The notes: generated by a model not told the origin, from the sequence alone. A DNA stretch of 64,000 bases from CAYNVQ01 sp964400735 (GCA_964400735.1 CAYNVQ010000005.1:124001-188000), one strand, 5' to 3'. Positions 19,076 to 28,323 are shown, counted from the stretch's first letter. A program made the numbers and translations.

Positions 19076-19324
19076 TTAAATAGATATGTTAGAACGAAAA
19101 TCGCTGTCAGGTTCGGTCGTTATGATATCGAATTCAGAGAGACGGTTGATCAGCCTCTTTGTCCGCAGTACTTTTTTTATTTCCTCTGATTTTTTCTTGT
19201 TGAATACTCCCAGGAGAAATTTATTTCCCGATTCATCGTACAGATAGAGAACCTTTTTGGGTTTGGCTCTTTTGAGAGCTTCGGCGATTTCAACATCATA
19301 ATTTAAGTTTTCTTGTACTTGCAT
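19076..19324 (-). CDS. Small hypothetical protein (82 aa)
   Basis: I do not recognise a family. From the ATG at 19324 (AGGGA about 9 bases upstream) the product is a soluble, charged protein. It has an alpha/beta pattern: DVEIAEALKRAKPKKVLYLYDESGN, then FLLGVFNKKKSEEIKKVL and a final strand FDIITTEP. A TTG 42 bases earlier could extend it by 14 residues but lacks a ribosome site. It stands alone between the GH38 gene and a plus-strand MFS gene. The regular helix-strand pattern and codon use suggest a real gene, but evidence is thin. Confidence 0.45.
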   Translation of the reverse strand: MQVQENLNYDVEIAEALKRAKPKKVLYLYDESGNKFLLGVFNKKKSEEIKKVLRTKRLINRLSEFDIITTEPDSDFRSNISI

Positions 19325-19448
19325 TTTCTTAATCCCTGTAAATTTTGTCAGCAAAAAACGTGCCAAAAATAGGGGGGGGTGGCCCCGAATGGGACGTCCC
19401 CATCTACTTGACTTTAAGAGGAATCTAAGGAATTATCTTTGTGGTCGT

Positions 19449-20717
19449 ATGAACATGCTGCGCAAATGGCTGGTGATGGCCTGCTTGTGTCTTTCAGGCG
19501 GAATCATCTATCTTTTGCCTTACTTGAGAGAGGTCTATTACCTGCCTCTAATCGAAGCCCTCAGCGTGACGAATACCCAGTTCGGTGTGATGATGAGTGT
19601 ATTCGGCACGACAGCCATGCTTTCTTACTTTCCGGGAGGTTGGATGGCCGATAGATTTTCTCCGCGCAAATTGATCACAATCTCCATGATGGCCACCGGA
19701 ATAGCGGGCTTTTATTTCGCCTCCTTTCCTTCCTATAAAATGTGTGTGGCCATCCATGCTTTTTGGGGGATCAGTGTCACTCTAACCTTCTGGGCAGCTA
19801 TGATCAAAGCCACCAGAAATTGGGCTCCGCCTTCGCAGCAAGGAAAGGCATTCGGGATTTTGGAAGGTGGCCGAGGGATGGCGGAATTGATTAGTTCCAC
19901 AGCGCTGTTGGCAGTATTCGCGCGGTTGGGGAGCCAGGCCTTCGCTCTATCACGGGTCATCATCTTGTTTTCCATACTCAATATTTCGATCGGCATCATG
20001 GCCTGGTTTACGCTCGATAAGGATAGGCGGGTCCCTTCGAGACTCGAACGGAATAAAATCGGTTTCGCTGAAATATTCAAAGTGTTGAAGATGCCTCAGG
20101 TCTGGCTTCTCTCTCTAGTCATTATGGCGGCCTATTCCGCCTACTGGGGTTCTTATTATTTTACTCCCTACGCGACAGACGTGTTCAAGATGAGCCTCGT
20201 ATTCGGCGGTGCTATTGGCGTGGGAAAGATGTGGGTCAAGCCCATTCCCGCCTTAGGAGCGGGTTTTCTGGCCGACCGGATTGGACCATCAAGGACTGTC
20301 GTCTGGTCATTTATTCTGCTGTTGGCGAGCTTCATGGTTTTTGTCTTGACACCTGGGAGCCCTGATCTGGTTCTGGTCCTTGTTATCAACACGGCAGTAG
20401 CCTCTTTGGCCATATTTGCCCTGCGAGGAGTCTATTTCGCTCTGCTCGAAGAAGGGGGGATCCCCCTGGCTTTGACCGGAACGGCCACCGGAATCGTTTC
20501 TGTGGTCGGTTATACTCCGGACATATTTATGCCACTGGCCGGAGGAGCCCTCTTGGATAGATTCCCGGGAGGGACAGGATACAGATGTTTTTTTCTTCTC
20601 ATCATCGGCTTGTGTTTAATCGGGCTCTTTTCTGTGTTGACCATAAGGCGCAGATATTCAAGGTTCAAAGGAGGGGTCCCTGGATGCCGGTCTGAGACGC
20701 AAAATGCTTTGACGTAG
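19449..20717 (+). CDS. MFS transporter (about 422 aa)
   Basis: Twelve hydrophobic segments with MFS loops: GGWMADRFSPRKL between helices 2 and 3, and GAGFLADRIGPSRT in the second half. The pattern resembles the oxalate/formate-antiporter-like subgroup of bacterial MFS carriers; the substrate is unknown. The gene is followed after 49 bases by an MttB-family methyltransferase, so import of a quaternary amine or betaine is a reasonable inference. An ATG 60 bases earlier (19389) is in frame, but the stretch after it is basic, non-hydrophobic and follows a G-run, so I prefer the ATG at 19449, directly before the first membrane helix. Confidence 0.75.
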   Translation: MNMLRKWLVMACLCLSGGIIYLLPYLREVYYLPLIEALSVTNTQFGVMMSVFGTTAMLSYFPGGWMADRFSPRKLITISMMATGIAGFYFASFPSYKMCVAIHAFWGISVTLTFWAAMIKATRNWAPPSQQGKAFGILEGGRGMAELISSTALLAVFARLGSQAFALSRVIILFSILNISIGIMAWFTLDKDRRVPSRLERNKIGFAEIFKVLKMPQVWLLSLVIMAAYSAYWGSYYFTPYATDVFKMSLVFGGAIGVGKMWVKPIPALGAGFLADRIGPSRTVVWSFILLLASFMVFVLTPGSPDLVLVLVINTAVASLAIFALRGVYFALLEEGGIPLALTGTATGIVSVVGYTPDIFMPLAGGALLDRFPGGTGYRCFFLLIIGLCLIGLFSVLTIRRRYSRFKGGVPGCRSETQNALT

Positions 20718-20766
20718 ACAAAAAAAATAAGAGATGATAACAAAAAAAGAAAAAAGGAACGGATGA

Positions 20767-22200
20767 ATGGAAAAAGAAAAAGCGCCGCCTTTTGATTTGC
20801 CGTTTCCTAAACTCTCTGCGGAGAAATGCAAAAAAATTCACGCAGCGAGTTTGGAGATTTTGGAGAGGGTGGGGGTCAGGCTTGAGCTGGAGGATGCCGT
20901 TAAGCTGTTGAAGAAGGCAGGAGCTAAGGTCAAGAACGATAAGATGATTTGCGTGCCTCCTGAGCTAGTCGAGAAAGCACTCCGGACAGCCCCCAAAGTC
21001 GTGACTCTCCATGACCGAAACGGCCAGCCAGTCATGCCCATCCAAGGCCGTTCCTGTTTTTACGGGCCCGGATCGGACTGCCTGAATATCATCGACCACC
21101 TGGATGGAAAGCGGAGAAAAGCCCAGCTGAGTGACATCGTGGGGGGAGTCATTTTGTGCGATGCGCTTGAGCACATCGACTTTGTGATGTCCATGGTTTT
21201 ACCCTCCGATGTGGATACCACCATTGCCGACCGCTACCAGATGGAGACCATGCTCTCTTATACATCCAAACCCCTCATCTTCGTGACCTATGAATACGGG
21301 GGATGTGTGGATTGTGTTGAGATGGCCGAAGCTGTTGCAGGAGGGAGTGCCTCACTGCAAGAAAAGCCGAATATCGCCTGTTATATCAATGTCATCTCCG
21401 GCCTGCTGCACAATAAGGATGCCCTCCAGAAGCTGCTCTACCTCTCGTCAAGAAATATCCCGGTTCTTTATATCCCGTCCTCCACGGGGGGGGTGACAAG
21501 TCCCATAACCCCGGCCGGTTCACTTGCCATGGACTATGCCGGAGTGCTCGCCGGAGTGGTCCTGTCACAGTTGCAGCGGGAAGGAGCGCCCATTATCATA
21601 CCAGGAATGGCACCAGGCCAATTGGATATGAGGACTCTGATTTCGACCTACTGCGAGCCGGAAAGAGGGCAGGGGCAGTCCATGGCCCATTTTTATGGAT
21701 TGCCCATGTTTTCCTTAGGAGGAGCATCGGAAGCCAAGGTCGTGGACCAGCAGGCGGCCGCCGAAGCCTCTCTGACCCTAATGAGCGAAACTCTGGCTGG
21801 AGGGAATATCATCCATGACTTGGGGTATCTGGAATCCGGCCTCACTTTTTCCTTCGTCCATCTACTGATCTGCACTGAGATCGTCAGCTGGATCAAAGGA
21901 TTTCTCAAAGATATACCGGTGGATAAGGAGGCCCTGGCCTTGGATGTCATCGCCGAGAAGGGATTTGATGGGCAGTACTTAGATACAGAGCATACGCGTA
22001 CCCATTTTCGCGACCGCTGGTATCCCAACCTTTTCGAGAGGAAGACCTATGATGCTTGGGCAAACGATGGGGAAAAAACTTTGCTCCAGAGAGCCGGTGA
22101 AAGGGTGGGGAAAATTCTCGAAGGGCATGAGCCGGAGCCCCTTCCGCAAGATATTAAGCATAGGCTTCGTGAAATCGTCTCCCGGGCCATCAGCGGCTGA
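20767..22200 (+). CDS. MttB-family (trimethylamine methyltransferase-like) protein without pyrrolysine
   Basis: A 477-aa TIM-barrel protein of the MttB superfamily: EILERVGVRLE, VPPELVEKALRTAP, FYGPGSDCLNIID, GGASEAKVVDQQAAAEASLTL, GGNIIHDLGYLESG and a helical C-terminus. The whole ORF is open with no internal amber, so it belongs to the non-pyrrolysine branch. Characterised members of that branch (MtgB, MtpB, MtcB) demethylate glycine betaine, proline betaine or carnitine and pass the methyl to a corrinoid protein. No corrinoid protein or corrinoid:folate methyltransferase is visible in this window, so partners must lie elsewhere. It is cotranscribed with the MFS carrier. Start supported by AAGGAA. 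Confidence 0.85.
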   Translation: MEKEKAPPFDLPFPKLSAEKCKKIHAASLEILERVGVRLELEDAVKLLKKAGAKVKNDKMICVPPELVEKALRTAPKVVTLHDRNGQPVMPIQGRSCFYGPGSDCLNIIDHLDGKRRKAQLSDIVGGVILCDALEHIDFVMSMVLPSDVDTTIADRYQMETMLSYTSKPLIFVTYEYGGCVDCVEMAEAVAGGSASLQEKPNIACYINVISGLLHNKDALQKLLYLSSRNIPVLYIPSSTGGVTSPITPAGSLAMDYAGVLAGVVLSQLQREGAPIIIPGMAPGQLDMRTLISTYCEPERGQGQSMAHFYGLPMFSLGGASEAKVVDQQAAAEASLTLMSETLAGGNIIHDLGYLESGLTFSFVHLLICTEIVSWIKGFLKDIPVDKEALALDVIAEKGFDGQYLDTEHTRTHFRDRWYPNLFERKTYDAWANDGEKTLLQRAGERVGKILEGHEPEPLPQDIKHRLREIVSRAISG

Positions 22201-22217
22201 AATATATATGTCAGGGT

Positions 22218-23927
22218 TTATTTTTTGATGTAGCCGGGACCACGGACGATGCGTCCGGGCTTGGCTCCAGTATGTATTCCATTCTTGATAACCGTGATTC
22301 CGTTGACAAGCACATGATGAACTCCGAGCGAGACCTGATGGGGATTCTCGAAAGTGGCACGGTCTCCGATGGTCTTCTGGTCGAAGACGACGATATCCGC
22401 ATAATATCCTTCGCGCAGCAGACCTCTCTCACGAATATAAAGACGGTTGGCCACGGCCGATGACATCTTGCGGACGGCTTCTTCCAGCCTCATGGCCCGT
22501 TCCTGGCGCACGTATTTACCAAGGATACGGGGATAGGTGCCATAGGAGCGAGGGTGGACAAGTCCTTCTGGATTATCCGGGTCCTCGCCGCCGGCATCTG
22601 TGCCGAATTTGATCCAGGGTTGCTGCATCTGCAGCTTGAGGTTGTCCTCAGTCATCATGAAGTAAATGGTGCCGATACCCTGCCGTTCAGAGAGGATCAG
22701 GTCGATGGCGGCGTCGATCCAATCCTTGTTCATATCGGTGGCTATCTCGGAGAGCCTTTTGCCAATGTATTTCTGATTTTCCGGTTTGAACAATCCCAGG
22801 ACCAATACTCCTTCGGGCGTGGCCAGTGATCCGAGGTTCTCCCATTCTGTTTTTTGGTTGAGGATCTCATCGCGGATCCTGGCACGCATATGGGGGTCGG
22901 AAAGGTTCTCCAGGAGCTTTCCATCTGCCGAAGCCCAGGGCGGGAGGCAAGCCGTTAGCCCGGTTCCTCCAGCGATATAGGGATACATATCCGCTCCGAT
23001 GTCCAGACCCTCGTCGCGGGCCGCTTCAATCCGGGCGATAGCCAGAGAGGCCTTATGCCAGTTTCTGCGTCCTGCGGCCTTCAGGTGATAGACCTCCACG
23101 GGTACTCCGCCTTTCCTTCCTATCTCGATGGCTTCATCCAGGCCTTCCAGAAATTTATCTGCCTCTGAACGCAGATGGGTGATGTACACTCCGCCATAAG
23201 GGGCCATGGCCTTCGACATCTCGATGAGCTCCTCTGTGGTGGCAAAGCTTCCGGGCGGATAGATCAAGGCCGAGGCGATCCCGAACGACCCGTCTTCCAT
23301 GGCATTCCTCACGAGCTGGCGCATCTCTTCCAATTCTTTGGCCTTAGGATTTCCCATGGCCATACCTTTTACATACATCCGGACCGTTGCTGCCCCGACA
23401 AACGATCCAAAGTTCACCGATGAGCCGTGTCTTTCCATCGCTTCCAGCCAGTTATTGAAGCCATGCGGCCCTCCGAAATCTTTGGTCAGACGTCTTGTCT
23501 CAGGATCCACGCTTCCCTCTATGGAAAGGGTTTTTTCATTGGCAGGGGCGTTGGTCCATCCCTCGCCCATAATTTCCGTGGTTACTCCCTGGGTGACCTT
23601 GCTGATCACCCTGCCGTCTCCTTGGAGCAAGGCTCCTCGCGAGTGACTCTGAATATCTATGAAACCAGGAGCGATGACCAGCCCTTGGGCGTCGATACGC
23701 TCTTCAGCTTTAGCCTTCTCGAGGTGCCTTGGGGGGGCAATTTTTACGATGCGGTCCTTTGTGATGCCGATGTCACCGTAGAACCAAGGATTTCCTGTCC
23801 CGTCCACAATTCGGCCGTTGAGGATAACCACGTCGTAGCTTGAAGAATCGGATAATTTTGTTCCGAGAAGGGGAATGAAAACGAGGGCAATAACCAGAAA
23901 AAAAAGTGCTATTTTCTGTTTTCTCAT
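22218..23927 (-). CDS. Exported N-acyl-D-amino-acid deacylase (D-aminoacylase) family protein
   Basis: 569 aa with an N-terminal signal peptide or anchor (residues 5-22). The amidohydrolase small domain (DVVILNGRIVDGTGNPWFYGDIGI) leads to the metal site GFIDIQSHS. The barrel continues with TTEIMGEG, ITHLRSEAD and VEVYHLKAAG, then ADMYPYIAG and FGTDAGGEDP. The C-terminal strand domain ends with ADIVVFDQKTI and VLVNGITVIKNG. Family members hydrolyse N-acyl-D-amino acids or related cyclic amides. The export signal suggests action on peptidoglycan or detrital D-amino-acid derivatives outside the cytoplasm. AGGAGGAAA precedes the ATG. It is convergent with the MttB gene, with 17 bases between. Confidence 0.88.
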   Translation of the reverse strand: MRKQKIALFFLVIALVFIPLLGTKLSDSSSYDVVILNGRIVDGTGNPWFYGDIGITKDRIVKIAPPRHLEKAKAEERIDAQGLVIAPGFIDIQSHSRGALLQGDGRVISKVTQGVTTEIMGEGWTNAPANEKTLSIEGSVDPETRRLTKDFGGPHGFNNWLEAMERHGSSVNFGSFVGAATVRMYVKGMAMGNPKAKELEEMRQLVRNAMEDGSFGIASALIYPPGSFATTEELIEMSKAMAPYGGVYITHLRSEADKFLEGLDEAIEIGRKGGVPVEVYHLKAAGRRNWHKASLAIARIEAARDEGLDIGADMYPYIAGGTGLTACLPPWASADGKLLENLSDPHMRARIRDEILNQKTEWENLGSLATPEGVLVLGLFKPENQKYIGKRLSEIATDMNKDWIDAAIDLILSERQGIGTIYFMMTEDNLKLQMQQPWIKFGTDAGGEDPDNPEGLVHPRSYGTYPRILGKYVRQERAMRLEEAVRKMSSAVANRLYIRERGLLREGYYADIVVFDQKTIGDRATFENPHQVSLGVHHVLVNGITVIKNGIHTGAKPGRIVRGPGYIKK

Positions 23928-24179
23928 GATTTCCTCCTGCTAAGATCGCGTTTATGTTATGCCCGAGAAATAATGAACAAGGACCTGCAACAAATAGGGC
24001 ATTGGTACCTGGTTATTCATAACTCGAGAGCTTATTCCGAAGATTTGCCGTGCTCCATTTAGACAGACATAACTTATAGAGCGTATCCAAGGATTGGATT
24101 TTTTGTCGCTCAGAATTAAAAATAAGTCGATATTCAAAGTTTATTCTTTACCAGAGTCCGGTGTCTATGGCAAGAGATG

Positions 24180-24821
24180 TCAATCGCTCAGCCAGAGCAC
24201 GTCGCCGCACAGATCCGGATCATGAGACCGGGAAGAAAAGACAGAGAACTCTTCTTTTTCTTTCTCGAGGACCGTGGGGTCTCCATGTCCTGGAAAAATC
24301 CTTGTCTTCTCTGGCAGGACGAAAATTTTTTTCCTGAGGGATTCGAGGATATTCCTGAAGTATTCGGGTGTACGGGTCTTTCCTGGCCCCCCAGGAAAAA
24401 TCGTGTCTCCGGAAAAAAGATCGTCTCCGGTAAGGAAGCAGAGGCTTCCCGGAGTGTGTCCAGGAGTGTGTAGAACTTCGAGAGCGACATTTCCGAATGC
24501 GATGATATTCCCGTCCTTCAGAAGCATTTCTGCCCCTACGGCCAAGCTTTCTGCATCAGCCGAATGTGCGCCCACCGGAATAGCCAATTCTTCTTTGAGC
24601 CAGTAAAGAGCGCCGGTATGATCCATATGGCAGTGGGTCATCAGGATGCAGACGGGTTTGGTCCTTTCCAGGCGGTCCAATATTTTTTCTGCTTCCCCCG
24701 GAGCATCAATCAGAATGCTTTCGCCTGTGGCCTGACAAACGACGATGTAGGCATTGGTGCCATAGGGGGCTGTCTCGATCCGCTCGATCCGGACAAGACC
24801 TTCCTTTTTGGCTGTCGTCAC
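24180..24821 (-). CDS. MBL-fold metallohydrolase, glyoxalase II-like (213 aa)
   Basis: The zinc-binding signature is complete: THCHMDHTG, then HTPGHTPGSLCF, SGDTIF and a final FPGHGDPT. N-terminal strands (YGTNAYIVV, ILIDAPGEA) match the short cytosolic MBL hydrolases that cleave thioesters such as acylglutathione analogues. No signal peptide is present. The start is a GTG at 24821 with AAGGAA about 12 bases upstream; no nearer ATG keeps the first strand. The gene lies 79 bases after the APS-kinase-like gene on the same strand, so co-transcription is possible. Exact substrate unknown. Confidence 0.82.
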   Translation of the reverse strand: MTTAKKEGLVRIERIETAPYGTNAYIVVCQATGESILIDAPGEAEKILDRLERTKPVCILMTHCHMDHTGALYWLKEELAIPVGAHSADAESLAVGAEMLLKDGNIIAFGNVALEVLHTPGHTPGSLCFLTGDDLFSGDTIFPGGPGKTRTPEYFRNILESLRKKIFVLPEKTRIFPGHGDPTVLEKEKEEFSVFSSRSHDPDLCGDVLWLSD

Positions 24822-24900
24822 TGCCTGATTTTCCTTACAAGAGGCGATAACTTCCCTCTATCCGTTGTGTCGCTAGCCCTCGATTATTTTTCAAAACAGA

Positions 24901-25530
24901 TTATTTAAACCAGGTATCCCGCAGGATTTTGCGGACATATCCCTCTTCCTGCCTGAGTAGCACGCTGTGATCGGCTTCTTCCAGGTATCCCAGGTCTTTC
25001 AAACGGTTCAGAATTTGATTGGCTGCTTGAAAAGGAGTCGTTTTTTCTGCGTCGATAATGACCTCGGGTTTTTCGGACTCCTCATAGGGGATGGAGACGC
25101 CCGCGACATTCTGTAATTTCCCTTCTTCTGCTTTTTTGAACAAGCCTTTTTTGTCTCTTTTTTTGAGAATTTCAACCGGACAGCTGTGATAGACCTCTAC
25201 GAACCTTCCGATCGTTTGGCGGCATTCCTGCCTTAGGTCCCGGAAGGGGGATATGGTTACGGCTATAGCAATGACTCCGTTTTCAGTGAGGAGCTCGCAT
25301 TCAAAGGCAATTCTTCGGATGTTTTTATAAATTTCGTCTTTACTGAAGCCCAGGTTTTTTTCATATTCGCGGCGTATCTGTCCCCCAACCAGCAGGGCCG
25401 TCTTCATCTTCAGCATCTTCAGCCGTTCGGATAGTATTCTGGCCGTTTCTTTTTTTCCTGTGAAGGGAAGACCGGTGATCCAAACTGTGAGGCCTTGTTG
25501 AGAGCTTTTTATTTTTTTATTTTTGGCCAT
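24901..25530 (-). CDS. Divergent adenylylsulfate kinase-like protein (209 aa)
   Basis: The overall order follows APS kinase: a P-loop GLPFTGKKET (20-29), then KTALLVGGQIRR, GFSKDEIYKNIRRIAFECELL, GVIAIAVTISPFRDLRQECR, VEVYHSCPVEILKKRD and VAGVSIPYEESEKPEVII. Several residues typical of active CysC proteins differ: the usual SGxGKST loop is TGKKET, and the LDGD motif that binds APS and metal reads LVGG. This suggests altered substrate, a regulatory role or loss of activity. It lies beside a DASS-type anion transporter on the same strand (64 bases between), which points to sulfate or another oxyanion. Confidence 0.75.
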   Translation of the reverse strand: MAKNKKIKSSQQGLTVWITGLPFTGKKETARILSERLKMLKMKTALLVGGQIRREYEKNLGFSKDEIYKNIRRIAFECELLTENGVIAIAVTISPFRDLRQECRQTIGRFVEVYHSCPVEILKKRDKKGLFKKAEEGKLQNVAGVSIPYEESEKPEVIIDAEKTTPFQAANQILNRLKDLGYLEEADHSVLLRQEEGYVRKILRDTWFK

Positions 25531-25594
25531 GAAATTTCACCTTATAAGTAGCATCTTGCTCTATTTATAGCAAGCCGAATCCTCCTTGCGGTTT

Positions 25595-27001
25595 TTATCC
25601 CATAATCAAAGGCCAGTAAAATTTGACGAAGAGTAAAAAGACTATCCAGGACAATACACTGATAACAAGGCCGGGCTTGAGAATGTCCTTTATGGAGAAA
25701 TAACCTGATGAATAAGCGATGGCATTCGGAGGCGTTCCCACCGGGAGGCAAAAAGCGAGGCCGGCCGGGATGGTGACTACCAGGACCATAAGCTCGGGGG
25801 GGAAATTCAAGGTGTTGACGAAGCCGAAGGAGATGGGAACGAGAATAACTACGGCGGCTGCATTGCTGATGAGTTCGGTAACGATTTTGGAAAGGGCTGC
25901 CAGGACCATGATGAGCAAAAATGGTGTGATGAGGGAAGATCCGAGAATTTGTGCCGTCAGCCAATCGATGGCATCTGTTTCTGCCAAGGCTTTGCCCAGG
26001 GCGATCGCTCCTCCGTACATGATGATAATGCCCCAGTTCACGTAGTCGATGATATCCACCCATTTGGCGATATTCAGCACGAAGACCATGATGGCTGCGG
26101 CCAGAGATATGACGGCCAGTCCGATGTGATGGCCTCCGAAGATCCAGAAGAAGATGGTGACCAGAACGAGTGAACCGATTTTCCACTCATCCCTGCTCAC
26201 GGGGCCGATAATCTGGAGTTCCTGCTTCAACAGCCGGCGTGCGGGAGAAATGTCCTCTATATCGGGCTTGAAAAAAAGCCTTATAATGAAATATGTCGCC
26301 ACAGTCAGGATTAGCGCAATGGGCACGGCTGCGATAGCCCAGGAAGCGAAGGAGATTTGCCGGTTGTAGGTCTCCCTCAACAATTCCACGGCCAGGGGCG
26401 CCCGGGCTCCTCCCAGAAAAGTACCGATTCCTCCCACCACGGCTCCCCATGCCATAGCCAAAAAAAGCGAAATGGCAAAAGAACTTTCTCCCTTTTTCAA
26501 CTTAAGTGTTTGAGCGATCTCCATGACCACGGGAAACATCATGGCGGCCACGGCATGCTCGGGCATGAAAAGAGATAGAAGCGAACTGGTGACCAGGATG
26601 CCGAATACGACGTTTTGTGGGGTTTTATCGAACCGAGTCAAAAAAAGAAGAGCGATCCGTTTAGAGAGACCGGTATGCATTATGGCTCCGGCAAGAATAA
26701 ACACACCCAGGAGAAAAAAAACAGCGCTGTTCCCGAAAAAGGAGAAGACAAGCTGTTTATCCAGGATTTCGAGAGCCGGCAGGAGGATGATGGCAACCAG
26801 GCTCGTGATGGCCAGCGGGATGGGGGTGAGGATCCATAAGGTGATGCAGATGGCGGCCACACCCAAGCACTTCATTCCTGCCTCGCTCAAGCCGACGGGA
26901 GGAGGAGTCAAGATGAGGTAGAGACCGAGGACCATGCCCAACAGCAAAAGAAGCTGCTTTGTCCTTTTCAGGGTCGGTCGGGATGATGGTGTTACTGCCA
27001 T
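25595..27001 (-). CDS. SLC13/DASS-family anion transporter (468 aa)
   Basis: About eleven to twelve hydrophobic segments. LLGVFILAGAIMHTGLSKRIAL marks the first repeat, and the second repeat ends with GLAFCLPVGTPPNAIAYSSG, which matches the second Na+/substrate loop of sodium:dicarboxylate and sulfate symporters. The first loop, usually an SNT motif, reads FMPEHAVAAMM, so the sodium site may be altered. Family members carry dicarboxylates, sulfate or tungstate-like oxyanions. The APS-kinase-like gene directly downstream favours sulfate, but this is inference. Start ATG at 27001 in a region with a weak ribosome site. Confidence 0.82.
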   Translation of the reverse strand: MAVTPSSRPTLKRTKQLLLLLGMVLGLYLILTPPPVGLSEAGMKCLGVAAICITLWILTPIPLAITSLVAIILLPALEILDKQLVFSFFGNSAVFFLLGVFILAGAIMHTGLSKRIALLFLTRFDKTPQNVVFGILVTSSLLSLFMPEHAVAAMMFPVVMEIAQTLKLKKGESSFAISLFLAMAWGAVVGGIGTFLGGARAPLAVELLRETYNRQISFASWAIAAVPIALILTVATYFIIRLFFKPDIEDISPARRLLKQELQIIGPVSRDEWKIGSLVLVTIFFWIFGGHHIGLAVISLAAAIMVFVLNIAKWVDIIDYVNWGIIIMYGGAIALGKALAETDAIDWLTAQILGSSLITPFLLIMVLAALSKIVTELISNAAAVVILVPISFGFVNTLNFPPELMVLVVTIPAGLAFCLPVGTPPNAIAYSSGYFSIKDILKPGLVISVLSWIVFLLFVKFYWPLIMG

Positions 27002-27165
27002 GCCTATTCGTAAGCTATCTACGGTTTATATATTACGAATCCCCAATTGTCAATTGTTTCGGATGCAGCCGGAAGCTTTAACATTGTACGCGGCTATAAA
27101 AATTTATAGGAGAAAAGAGCATGGAAGGTCACCGTTTTTAGAGATTCATCGGCAGGATGCCTTTT

Positions 27166-27194
27166 TTGACAAAGGGAATTTTAGCGTATAGAAT
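27166..27194 (+). promoter_or_regulatory. Strong sigma-70-type promoter for the small lipoprotein gene
   Basis: TTGACA (27166-27171), a 17-base spacer, then TAGAAT (27189-27194). It lies 26 bases before the ATG, with GAGGAGGGAG as ribosome site in between. Confidence 0.65.
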
Positions 27195-27220
27195 GGTTTT
27201 TTTTAATTCGAGGAGGGAGA

Positions 27221-27526
27221 ATGAAAGCCTTTAGCCTGTTTGGAATATGCCTCGTACTGGTCTTTGTCCTGTCTAGCTGTGTGGCCGGTCCGAACACGGC
27301 CGAGAAAACTCCGAATGAAGAAGGGAAGATCGCGGGATTCTGGAAAGGAATATGGCATGGCCTGATTTCACCTGTTACCTTCATCATTTCCATTTTTACC
27401 AAAAACATCCGCTTCTATGAAGTCCACAACAATGGATTCTGGTACAACTTCGGGTTTGTGCTCGGTGCGGGGCTTTTCTTGAGCGGAGGTATTTTTGGCA
27501 GAGGCAAATCCAGGAAAAAAAGATAA
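27221..27526 (+). CDS. Small conserved lipoprotein with C-terminal membrane helix (101 aa)
   Basis: A lipoprotein signal peptide ends in LSSC (cysteine at about residue 20). The mature part holds GFWKGIWHGLISPVTFIISIF, an ordered block FYEVHNNGFWYNFGFVLG, a hydrophobic segment and a basic tail GRGKSRKKR. I recall small proteins with the same IWHG...TFI...YEVHNNG layout in diverse bacteria, without known function. A lipid anchor at one end and a hydrophobic stretch at the other suggest it lies along a membrane. It has one of the best promoters in the window and an excellent ribosome site, so it may be highly expressed. Confidence 0.75.
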   Translation: MKAFSLFGICLVLVFVLSSCVAGPNTAEKTPNEEGKIAGFWKGIWHGLISPVTFIISIFTKNIRFYEVHNNGFWYNFGFVLGAGLFLSGGIFGRGKSRKKR

Positions 27527-27564
27527 CCTGCATCATTTAAAGAGAATCTCTTGCTCTACCACTA

Positions 27565-27587
27565 CAGCCTATCCGATAGTTAGGCTG
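27565..27587. terminator. Hairpin between convergent genes (possible bidirectional terminator)
   Basis: CAGCCTA (27565-27571) and TAGGCTG (27581-27587) form a 7-bp stem with a 9-base loop between the small lipoprotein gene and the ABC ATPase gene. There is no T-run, hence low confidence. Confidence 0.3.
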
Positions 27588-27603
27588 ATTCGGCTGTGAA
27601 TTG

Positions 27604-28323
27604 TCATCTTAAGTACTTCTCTTGAAGGGGTAATCCTCCTTCAGCCAAATTCTCCAGCAATGACCGTTTCTCATCGTATGAGGCAGGAAGCTCTTTAAAT
27701 TGGAATGCCCGGCCGTTTTGTATAGTGACCGCCTCGGAAGCGAGCTGGATAAAGGGCTCGACCGTATGGGATACCAAAACGATCGTTGCTCCCAGATTGA
27801 TTTTATCTCTTATCCAACCAAGTATCTCTTTTTGGAAATGTCTATCCATGCCATCCATTGGTTCGTCGAGAAGCGCTTCCGAGAGGTTTCCTACCAGACA
27901 AGCTGAAAACACTGCCTGGCGTCTTTGTCCCAAAGATAATTCCCTGACAGTGCGGTGGGCAAGGTGCTGGAGACCAAAAAATTCGAGAGCCATTTTTCCT
28001 TTTTCGAGAGATTCTCCCCTGAGCCGGCACACAAGGTTGAGGATTTCCCCGATGGTGGCATAGGGAGACAGGTCAGGGTGTTCCGGTAGATAAACCAGAC
28101 CTTTTCTGGCCTCGACCTCCTTTTTCCAAAGGTCATGGCCGTTGACGGCGATGGTCCCTGAATCCGGCATTTCAACTCCGGAGGCCAGTTTGAGGAGCGT
28201 ACTCTTTCCGCAGCCATTAGGGCCTAGGAGCAAGGTAAGGCCCGGATGAAACTCCAGACTTATGGAATGGAGTGTTCGCTCTTTTTTCTCATAAGCAAAG
28301 GAAACATCGAAAAAACGAATCAT
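27604..28323 (-). CDS. ABC transporter ATP-binding protein (239 aa)
   Basis: A single nucleotide-binding domain. Walker A is GPNGCGKST, the Q-loop region is LVYLPEHPDL, the signature is ELSLGQRR, Walker B is EALLDEPMDGMD and the switch His is in VLVSHT. The ATG at 28323 overlaps the stop of the upstream membrane-protein gene (ATGA), and MIRFFDVSFAY is the normal beginning of such a domain, so the longer possible start is rejected. With its partner it forms an ABC-2-like exporter of unknown substrate; no accessory exporter or peptide gene is beside it. Confidence 0.88.
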   Translation of the reverse strand: MIRFFDVSFAYEKKERTLHSISLEFHPGLTLLLGPNGCGKSTLLKLASGVEMPDSGTIAVNGHDLWKKEVEARKGLVYLPEHPDLSPYATIGEILNLVCRLRGESLEKGKMALEFFGLQHLAHRTVRELSLGQRRQAVFSACLVGNLSEALLDEPMDGMDRHFQKEILGWIRDKINLGATIVLVSHTVEPFIQLASEAVTIQNGRAFQFKELPASYDEKRSLLENLAEGGLPLQEKYLR

